Source of the DNA: CANHBY01 sp031374415
GTDB lineage: Bacteria > Pseudomonadota > Gammaproteobacteria > Burkholderiales > Burkholderiaceae_C
DNA length: 9,184 nucleotides
Direction of reading: 5' to 3'
NCBI GenBank assembly: GCA_031374415.1
Contig: JANMGB010000316.1
Coordinates: 1-9,184 of the forward strand
The notes beneath the pieces are model-generated. The model was given only the letters and a program-made list of their open reading frames with translations, was not told where the DNA came from and did no database searches. Numbering within the stretch: the first letter of the stretch is position 1; each line of letters begins with the position of its first letter. Of this stretch, positions 1 through 5,492 are shown piece after piece. The position numbers and the translations under genes were made by a program.

Positions 1-141
1 TCAAAGCCGTCGCCAGCCATAAAACGGCCTCTTGAAGCGATCTGCTTTGTAGCAAATGCTCGCAATACCAACTGGTATTGCTGCGCTTTGCGCCTTGCAG
101 CTCACTCCAATAGACCATTTTCTGCCCGACGACGGCTTTGA
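1..141. repeat. Large imperfect inverted repeat with central palindrome
   Basis: The first 70 bases and the reverse complement of about 72-141 align over their whole length, with roughly 50 of 70 positions matching and one or two short gaps. The outer 12 bp are perfect (TCAAAGCCGTCG at 1-12, its complement at 130-141), and so are the 9-bp arms around the centre (62-70 and 73-81). In a transcript of the minus strand, at least six of the outer-arm mismatches become G-U wobble pairs, so the fold is better as minus-strand RNA than as plus-strand RNA. The repeat begins 9 nt after the stop of the minus-strand gene at 151-543 and may form its 3' end, as a terminator-like or mRNA-stabilising structure, or as a mobile palindromic element. 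The left arm touches the window edge, so the structure may continue. One minus-strand frame stays open through the repeat (from an ATG at 118 to the edge), but I do not call it a gene. Confidence 0.75.
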
Positions 142-150
142 CAACAGGCC

Positions 151-543
151 CTAATCCAAATGGCTCTCACGCCAGCGATGCGGGTTTTTGAACTCAAACG
201 AGACATCCACCGTCCCCACTGCTTTTTGAATGCGGCACAAACAGACCTTCCAGCGCGGTCCCTCGGGTGAGCGCGTGGTTTCTGCCAGCTCCATCATGTG
301 GTCGTAGAAGGCAAACTTGTCTTGCATGGCGAACAACTGCTTGCTGTCCTCGGTCATGTCTTCAAAGTAGAAGTAGTTGAGTCCCAGGTCATGACCATTG
401 CGCTCGGCCCGCACGTAGCACGAGCGCCACGTGCTTGATGCCGCACCGACCGACTTCACGATGCATTGCCCAATGTCGAAAATCACTTCTGTCGCAAGTT
501 CGGTCATGGAGGGGGGTGGTGCGGGTGAGTGTTCACTAGACAT
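151..543 (-). CDS. Hypothetical protein, possible immunity-type small protein
   Basis: I do not recognise this 130-residue protein with certainty. The ATG at 543 is chosen because the only longer in-frame start is a TTG at 585. An AGGGA lies about 11 nt upstream of 543, a weak ribosome site. A later ATG at 507 has only a C-rich leader. The protein has no signal peptide or membrane segment. It starts with a Pro/Ser-rich stretch (residues 5-12), followed by an aromatic, acidic segment (NYFYFED, 56-62) and a C-terminal part of the form W-x-V-x-L...V-x-V-x-F-E-F...W (98-124). Alternating hydrophobics with a late Trp recall small soluble immunity proteins of the YezG/DUF600 type; this is a weak impression from pattern only. 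Base composition looks less GC-rich than in topB, which could mean transfer. It lies 113 bp downstream of topB on the same strand, with its own possible promoter, and a large inverted repeat follows its stop. Confidence 0.6.
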   Translation of the reverse strand: MSSEHSPAPPPSMTELATEVIFDIGQCIVKSVGAASSTWRSCYVRAERNGHDLGLNYFYFEDMTEDSKQLFAMQDKFAFYDHMMELAETTRSPEGPRWKVCLCRIQKAVGTVDVSFEFKNPHRWRESHLD

Positions 544-584
544 GGCAAGACAAGTCCCTATCGTAGGACCAAGTCGGCGTAACA

Positions 585-614
585 AATTGAGACACGCGCA
601 ACAAGACGTGTCAA
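585..614 (-). promoter_or_regulatory. Possible sigma70-type promoter for the 151-543 gene
   Basis: On the minus strand a perfect TTGACA (614-609) is followed, 18 nt later, by TCAATT (590-585), which matches the -10 consensus at only three of six positions. Transcription would start about 35 nt upstream of the chosen ATG at 543. A 6-bp inverted repeat (GACACG 591-596, CGTGTC 607-612) overlaps the -35 box and the spacer. The good -35 makes this plausible; the poor -10 keeps confidence low. Confidence 0.3.
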
Positions 615-656
615 AGCGCTGCCCGTTGGATCAAACGTTGATTCACGAAAACATCC

Positions 657-3272
657 TCAGGGTTTGGCGCTGGTCTTTCGTGCCGCCTTCTTGGCCGGGG
701 CCTTGGGGGCCCGCGGTTCAAACTCAAACACCACCTTGCCCGCTTTGGCGTCAAACGCCAAGTGGGCTTTGAACTTGCGCCGGGTTTTGTTGGACACAAA
801 GTTCTCCAGCAGGGGCGTCTTGCCGGTTTCCAGCAGGGCTGTCATGTCTTGTGGATTGACGACCTGCTGCAGAATAATTTTGCCGCTCTTAAAGTCGCAG
901 GTGGCCTGCGGCCCCGTGCTCTTTTCACACACATAGCTGTTGCCGTGCTCATAGACCGCACTTTGGCACTTCGGACAGGCCCCCAGCCGCGTGTGCCCAC
1001 TGAAGTCAACCGGCTCACCCGCCTCAGCGGCTTTGGCGTCTTCGCCAAAATCAAACTCCAGCTTCCAGTTGTTGATCTCCTTGTCGAAAGCCAGCTTGAT
1101 CTCAGCCGTGAAAGGCCAGCCCGCTTTGGAGCGAAAGCCCTCCAGTGGCCCGATCTTTTTCTGGCCAATGAACTGCTCCACCTCGGCCAGCTCGAAGCTG
1201 CGCCCCCCGGGAATTTTGCTGATCGAAAACCCGCAGCCCGCCTCTTTGCCTGCTTTGCCGTGGCAAGTGAAGCGGCGGTAGTTTTCAAGCACCACGCCTT
1301 GGCAGTTGGGGCAGGGCGTCGTCAGGGTGGCGTAGTCACCGGGGATGGTGTCACGGTCATACTCTTTGGCCTTGGCCACCACCCGCTGGGTCATGGCGGC
1401 AATGCCTGCCATGAACGTCGCACGGCTCAGGCGGCCTTTTTCCATCTCTGCCAATTGATGCTCCCAGTTGCCTGTGAGCTCGGGCTTGGTCAGCTCCTCC
1501 ACCTGCAGCCCGCGCAGCAGGGTCATGAGCTGAAACGCTTTGGCGGTGGGGATCAGCTCCCGGCCATCGCGAATCAGGTACTTCTCGGTCAAGAGGCCTT
1601 CAATGGTTTGCGCCCGCGTGGCTGGCGTGCCCAGGCCTTTTTCAGCCATGGCCGAGCGCAACTCGTCGTCGTCAATCAACTTGCCAGCCCCCTCCATGGC
1701 ACCCAGCAAGGTGGCCTCGGTGTAGCGGGCGGGTGGCTTGGTCTTCTGGCTCAACACATCCACCGACTCGGTGCGCACAATTTCACCCGCGCTCACCGGA
1801 ACCAAGTTGGCATCGGCCTCTTGCACCTCGCGGCCATAGACCGCCAGCCACCCGGGCTTCGTCATGACCTTGCCATTCGTCTGAAAGCTCCAGCTCTTGT
1901 CATTCACGGTGACCTTCGACACCCGCGTGGTCACCATGAATTCAGCGGCCGGGTAAAACACCGCAATGAAACGCTTGACCACCATGTCATACAGCTTGGC
2001 CTCGATCTCGCTCAAACTCTTGGGCGCCAGCAAGGTCGGGATGATGGCAAAGTGATCAGACACGCGGGCGTTGTCAAAAATACGCTTGTTGGGCTTCACG
2101 TAGCCCCCATCCACGGCCTTGCGCGCATGCGCTGACAGCGCCTTCAGATTCACCTCACCCGACTCCCCCCCCGGGCCGGGCAAGGCCTCATCGGCCAGCA
2201 TGGCCATGGTTTGCTGGGCCACGCTCACATAGTCCTCAGGCAAGGCCTTGCTGTCCGTCCGCGGATAAGTCAGCACCTTGTGCTTTTCATACAAAGCCTG
2301 TGCCAGGCCGAGGGTGGTTTTGGCGCTGAAGCCAAAACGCGAGTTCGCCTCACGCTGCAACGAGGTCAGGTCAAACAGCGCGGGTGCGCTTTGCGAGCTG
2401 GGCTTGGCCTCCTCGCTCACCTGCGCGGGTTGGCCTTGCACGGCTTGGGCGATGGCCTGCGCGTCGGCCTCATTCCACACCCGATCAGCCCGCGCCTCAG
2501 GGTCTTGCGGATTTTTCTTCCACTGCGGGTCAAACCACTTGCCGTCATACTCGCCCGCCTGGGCAGCGAACGCGGCCTTGATCTCCCAGTAAGGCCGCGA
2601 CACGTGCTTGCGGATTTTCTCTTCGCGCTCCACCACCACCGACAAGGTCGGCGTTTGCACGCGGCCCACGGTGGTCAGAAAAAACCCGCCATCGCGCGAG
2701 TTGAACGCCGTCATGGCCCGCGTCCCATTGATCCCCACCAGCCAGTCAGCCTCGGAGCGGCTGCGCGCCGCATCCGACAGGCCCTGCATCTCGGCGTCTG
2801 AGCGCAGCTTCTCAAACCCATCCCGAATCGCCTGGGGGGTCATGCTCTGCAGCCACAAGCGATGCACAGGTTTGGCGATGGCCTTTTTATCGCCCCCCGC
2901 GTACTGCACGATCAGGCGGAAAATCAACTCGCCCTCACGTCCCGCGTCACAGGCATTGATCAACACCGAGACATCCTTGCGCTTGACCAGCTTGACCACC
3001 GCATTCAGTCGGGACTTGGCCTTGTCAATCGGCGCCAGGTCAAAGTGGGGTGGGATCACGGGCAAATTATTGAAACTCCACTTGCCGCGTTTGACATCAA
3101 ACTCCTCCGGCGCCTTGATCTCCACCAAATGCCCGACGGCGCTGGTGACGACGTACTGCTCGTTTTCGAAGTAGTCATCGTGCTTGTCAAACTTGCCCAC
3201 CTTGGGCGTCAATGCGCGCACGATGTCTTGAGCCACACTGGGCTTCTCGGCGATGATCAAAGTCTTGGTCAT
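657..3272 (-). CDS. topB: DNA topoisomerase III (type IA)
   Basis: Type IA topoisomerase of 871 residues that would cut, pass and reseal single DNA strands, supporting decatenation and resolution of recombination intermediates. The N-terminal Toprim domain shows TLIIAEKPSVAQ (Glu-9) and the acidic motif DAGREGE (109-115), which coordinate Mg2+. GRVQTPTLS (from about 203) and TYPRTDS with the presumed catalytic Tyr-336 identify the cleavage core. The C-terminus is longer than in the approximately 650-residue E. coli enzyme. It carries two zinc-ribbon repeats (Cys 654, 657, 670, 680 and Cys 766, 769, 782, 792), a third related repeat that has lost its cysteines (about 815-854), and a Lys/Ala/Pro-rich tail that probably binds DNA. 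The ATG at 3272 is preferred over an in-frame TTG at 3290 because homologues typically begin just before this beta-strand; no strong ribosome site is visible. The gene is divergent from the SET-domain gene. No frameshift or missing key residue is seen. Confidence 0.96.
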   Translation of the reverse strand: MTKTLIIAEKPSVAQDIVRALTPKVGKFDKHDDYFENEQYVVTSAVGHLVEIKAPEEFDVKRGKWSFNNLPVIPPHFDLAPIDKAKSRLNAVVKLVKRKDVSVLINACDAGREGELIFRLIVQYAGGDKKAIAKPVHRLWLQSMTPQAIRDGFEKLRSDAEMQGLSDAARSRSEADWLVGINGTRAMTAFNSRDGGFFLTTVGRVQTPTLSVVVEREEKIRKHVSRPYWEIKAAFAAQAGEYDGKWFDPQWKKNPQDPEARADRVWNEADAQAIAQAVQGQPAQVSEEAKPSSQSAPALFDLTSLQREANSRFGFSAKTTLGLAQALYEKHKVLTYPRTDSKALPEDYVSVAQQTMAMLADEALPGPGGESGEVNLKALSAHARKAVDGGYVKPNKRIFDNARVSDHFAIIPTLLAPKSLSEIEAKLYDMVVKRFIAVFYPAAEFMVTTRVSKVTVNDKSWSFQTNGKVMTKPGWLAVYGREVQEADANLVPVSAGEIVRTESVDVLSQKTKPPARYTEATLLGAMEGAGKLIDDDELRSAMAEKGLGTPATRAQTIEGLLTEKYLIRDGRELIPTAKAFQLMTLLRGLQVEELTKPELTGNWEHQLAEMEKGRLSRATFMAGIAAMTQRVVAKAKEYDRDTIPGDYATLTTPCPNCQGVVLENYRRFTCHGKAGKEAGCGFSISKIPGGRSFELAEVEQFIGQKKIGPLEGFRSKAGWPFTAEIKLAFDKEINNWKLEFDFGEDAKAAEAGEPVDFSGHTRLGACPKCQSAVYEHGNSYVCEKSTGPQATCDFKSGKIILQQVVNPQDMTALLETGKTPLLENFVSNKTRRKFKAHLAFDAKAGKVVFEFEPRAPKAPAKKAARKTSAKP

Positions 3273-3298
3273 GGGTGAAATCGGTCTCAATCGAAAAG

Positions 3299-3344
3299 CA
3301 ACAGGCCCTGTTGCAACAGGGTGGGTATTCTGTATCCATACAAT
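3299..3344. promoter_or_regulatory. Divergent intergenic region with two palindromes and a possible promoter
   Basis: A perfect 16-bp palindrome, CCCTGTTG/CAACAGGG, occupies 3306-3321 and is preceded by another CAACAGG at 3299-3305. A second palindrome, TGTAT-cc-ATACA, lies at 3331-3342. A plus-strand TACAAT (3339-3344) matches the -10 consensus at five of six positions, but no good -35 lies at the usual distance; instead the first palindrome covers that position. This arrangement would suit an activator or repressor site controlling the SET gene cluster (first ATG at 3405), topB (ATG at 3272), or both. The regulator is unknown. Confidence 0.35.
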
Positions 3345-3404
3345 CCGGGTCTTGCGCGCGCCCGCCCGCGCATGCCCGCCAGTTCAATGTAACCACAGAA
3401 TTTG

Positions 3405-3917
3405 ATGAATCAAGCCCCGCCGCTGAAAGCCCCTCGTAGCACCTCTGTCAAGGCGGCGGCCCGCGCCCCCGGCGGGCGACGCATTCAGGTCAAGCGCAGC
3501 GGTGTGCACGGCAAGGGGGTGTTCGCCGTGGCCCCCATCGCCAAAGGTGACGTCATCATCGAATACATTGGCGAGCGAATCGATTGGCCCGAAGCCCTGC
3601 GACGCCACCCCCACGACCCCGCCGACCCCCACCACACCTTCTACTTCCACATTGATGAAGGCTGCGTCATCGACGCCAACGTGGGCGGTAATTCTTCACG
3701 CTGGATCAACCACGCCTGTGCGCCCAACTGCGAGGCCGACGAAGTCGATGGCCGCATTTTCATCAAAGCCCTGCGCGCCTTGAAGCCCGCTGAAGAGTTG
3801 TTCTACGACTACGGTCTGGTGATCGACGAGCGCTACACCGCGCGTCTCAAAAAGCAGTTCGAGTGCCGTTGCGGCTCACCACGTTGTCGCCACACCATGC
3901 TGGCGCCCAAGCGATGA
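3405..3917 (+). CDS. SET-domain protein lysine methyltransferase
   Basis: A 170-residue protein with a nearly complete SET fold, predicted to transfer a methyl group from S-adenosylmethionine to a protein lysine. Visible motifs, in order: HGKGVFA (35-41) and EYIGE (53-57) of the N-terminal SET half; NSSRWINHACAPNC (96-109), the cofactor-binding NHxCxPN knot; ELFYDYG (131-137) with the catalytic-type Tyr; and a post-SET CxCx4C (Cys 154, 156, 161) that with Cys-105 would bind one zinc. The first 30 residues are basic and low in complexity and may contact nucleic acid or the substrate. It is soluble, with no signal peptide. ATG at 3405 is used; an in-frame TTG precedes it directly. It appears to be the first gene of a cluster with birA. 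Bacterial SET proteins of this size occur in several phyla, and their substrates are mostly unknown; a DNA-binding or ribosomal protein would be a guess. Confidence 0.92.
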   Translation: MNQAPPLKAPRSTSVKAAARAPGGRRIQVKRSGVHGKGVFAVAPIAKGDVIIEYIGERIDWPEALRRHPHDPADPHHTFYFHIDEGCVIDANVGGNSSRWINHACAPNCEADEVDGRIFIKALRALKPAEELFYDYGLVIDERYTARLKKQFECRCGSPRCRHTMLAPKR

Positions 3918-3943
3918 GCGCTCAGCCGAGCCTGCGCCCATGA
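3914..3943 (+). other. Nine-codon mini-frame bridging SET stop and birA start
   Basis: The stop of the SET gene overlaps an ATG (ATGA at 3914-3917). That ATG opens a nine-codon frame whose TGA (3941-3943) overlaps the birA start codon, again as ATGA (3940-3943). Ribosomes ending on the SET gene could therefore restart twice and be handed to birA. The upstream region of birA has no clear ribosome site, which makes a coupling role plausible. A functional peptide is unlikely, and chance is a real alternative. Confidence 0.3.
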
Positions 3944-4815
3944 GCCCCCGCGCGCCCCTGGTGTGGCCCACGCAGGCCCTGAGCGAGGCCCTGACAGCCG
4001 TGTGGCCCGCCGCCCAAGTCGAGGTCGTGCAAAGCGTCACCTCGACCAACACCGTGCTCATGAACTGGGCTCGCGCTGCGGGGCCCGAGGGCGTGCCACG
4101 CTTGTTGGTGGCCGAGGCGCAAACCGCTGGCCGGGGCCGCCTGGGCCGCACCTGGCTGGCCCAGCCGGGTGCCTCATTGACCTTCTCTCTGGCGCTGCCC
4201 TTGGCACCCACCGATTGGTCCGGCTTGTCACTGGCCGTGGGCGTGGCCTTGGCCGAAGCCCTCGATCCCTGCGCGACGCCTTTGTCCGCGCAGACACCGG
4301 TGGCTCGCATCGGCCTCAAGTGGCCCAACGACCTGTGGTTGCTGGACCCCCAAGCGCCCGGCCGCAAACTGGGCGGCATCTTGGTCGAGACCGTTGTGGT
4401 GGGTACGCTACGCTGGATGGTCTTGGGGGTGGGTCTCAATGTCCATCCTCAAGAAGGGGCGGCTCCTGCCGGCGTGCGCCCGGCCTGCTTGGCCGAATGG
4501 CTCCCCGACATCACCGTCCCCGCGGCCTTGACCTGCGTCTTGCTGCCGCTGGCGCAGGCCCTGAAGCAGTTCGAGTCCGCCGGCTTTGCGCCTTTCGTTC
4601 CACGCTACGCCGCACGCGATCTGTTGCACGGCCGCATGCTGACCTTGAGCCACCACCCCGAGCTCACCCACGGCCTCGCCGAGGGCATCACCCATGAGGG
4701 TGCCTTGCGCGTCCGCTCGGCCCAGGGCATCAGCTTGATTCACAGCGGTGAGGTGAGTGTGCGTCCCTGCGAGCCCGAGTTTGTTCCCATCGCCCCCTTG
4801 GAGGATGCCGCGTGA
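3940..4815 (+). CDS. birA: Biotin--[acetyl-CoA carboxylase] ligase, stand-alone form
   Basis: A 291-residue ligase that activates biotin with ATP to biotinyl-5'-AMP and transfers it to the carrier-protein lysine of acetyl-CoA carboxylase and other biotin enzymes. Diagnostic motifs are SVTSTN (32-37), the biotin/adenylate loop GRGRLGR (64-70), KWPND (127-131) and RKLGGILVE with the conserved Lys-143 (142-150). A small SH3-like C-terminal domain follows from about residue 230 to 277. The N-terminal helix-turn-helix of the E. coli repressor form is absent, so this enzyme is not expected to repress the bio operon itself. No strong Shine-Dalgarno sequence precedes the ATG at 3940. The stop overlaps the GTG start of the next gene, so the two are probably co-translated. 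In many betaproteobacteria a type III pantothenate kinase gene (coaX) lies beside birA; here there is none before the SPOR gene. Confidence 0.95.
   Translation: MSPRAPLVWPTQALSEALTAVWPAAQVEVVQSVTSTNTVLMNWARAAGPEGVPRLLVAEAQTAGRGRLGRTWLAQPGASLTFSLALPLAPTDWSGLSLAVGVALAEALDPCATPLSAQTPVARIGLKWPNDLWLLDPQAPGRKLGGILVETVVVGTLRWMVLGVGLNVHPQEGAAPAGVRPACLAEWLPDITVPAALTCVLLPLAQALKQFESAGFAPFVPRYAARDLLHGRMLTLSHHPELTHGLAEGITHEGALRVRSAQGISLIHSGEVSVRPCEPEFVPIAPLEDAA
4800..4805 (+). promoter_or_regulatory. Ribosome binding site fixing the GTG start at 4812
   Basis: GGAGGA lies inside the last codons of birA and ends 6 nt before GTG 4812. It is the clearest Shine-Dalgarno sequence I found in the window and supports the GTG start of the SPOR-like gene, whose first bases overlap the birA stop (GTGA). 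Confidence 0.7.
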
Positions 4816-5492
4816 GGTTTTTGCTGACTTTCCTGATTGTGGCGCTCATCACCCTCAACCTCGGCTTCTTCGCCTGGACGCGCGGCGTCTTGGATGGCCT
4901 GATCGGCGTGGGCCCCTCCACCGGGGATCGCGATCCCATGCGTGTCACCCGCGAAGTGCGCCCCGAGGCCGTCAAAATCACCCCACTCAATGGCAAAGCG
5001 CCCGCCGCTGTCGATGCGGCCTGCCTGGAGTCGGGCCCCTATTCCCCCGGTGACGTTGCGTTGGCCGAGGTGGGAGTGTCTTCGGTGGCACCGCCAGGGA
5101 CGTGGTCCAACATGCGCCGAGATCGTGCCGGTCAATGGGTGGTCTACCTCGGGCCCATTGCTGACAAAGAAACCCTGGCGCGCAAAGAAGAAGAAGTCAA
5201 ACGCACCCGCGTGCCTTTTGAGACCATCACCGAGCGCGGTGAACTCGATCTCGGGTTCTTGCTCGGCCGCTTCGACGTGTTGAAGGATGCCAACGCGGCA
5301 CTGGAGCGGCTGGCACGTCAAGCACCCTTGCGCAATGCGCGCGTCGTCACCTTGGTTCAGCCCACCACAGAACACGTGCTGCGCATTGAGTCCGCCAGTG
5401 CGGCCATCGCGCAGCGCCTGCAGGCCCTCAAAGGCGGGGTGCTCAAACCCTTTGTGCCCTGCGTCAAGGCAGAGGCTTCAGGTCAGTTTTGA
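4812..5492 (+). CDS. Membrane-anchored SPOR-like domain protein
   Basis: This 226-residue protein starts with GTG. Residues 4-22 form a single hydrophobic helix with a short basic start, giving an uncleaved signal anchor with the rest in the periplasm. The middle region is Pro-containing and poorly conserved in type. Residues about 106-182 (QWVVYLGPIADKETLARK through a second half ending NARVVTL) fit the SPOR fold: a first beta-strand, a helix rich in Lys/Glu, a beta-strand with L-x-L-G-x-F, then a helix beginning DANAALERL. SPOR domains bind denuded glycan strands of septal peptidoglycan. This domain is divergent, so that binding is inference. The conserved-looking Cys at 71 and 217 could pair in the periplasm. 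The gene overlaps birA by 4 nt, suggesting co-translation. Its 3' end overlaps the convergent protease gene by 15 bp, leaving no intergenic terminator. Confidence 0.75.
   Translation: MRFLLTFLIVALITLNLGFFAWTRGVLDGLIGVGPSTGDRDPMRVTREVRPEAVKITPLNGKAPAAVDAACLESGPYSPGDVALAEVGVSSVAPPGTWSNMRRDRAGQWVVYLGPIADKETLARKEEEVKRTRVPFETITERGELDLGFLLGRFDVLKDANAALERLARQAPLRNARVVTLVQPTTEHVLRIESASAAIAQRLQALKGGVLKPFVPCVKAEASGQF

Noticed and set aside
1..141. Integron attC site
   Set aside because: Size and inner arms resemble attC, but no RYYYAAC or GTTRRRY core was found outside the right arm on either strand. The sequence left of position 1 is not available, so the idea is weak but not excluded.
1..141. Retron msr-msd locus
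   Set aside because: A long hairpin with short outer inverted repeats is suggestive, but no reverse transcriptase gene lies in the window and no branching-guanosine context is identifiable.
142..152. CAACAGGCCCT shared with the topB/SET palindrome region (3299-3309)
   Set aside because: An 11-bp match without matching context is too short to argue for a common regulator.
762..2135. Long plus-strand open frame (457 codons) opposite topB
   Set aside because: It lies wholly antisense to a strongly supported topB, in a GC-rich gene whose codon bias keeps the opposite strand free of stops. It has no family motif.
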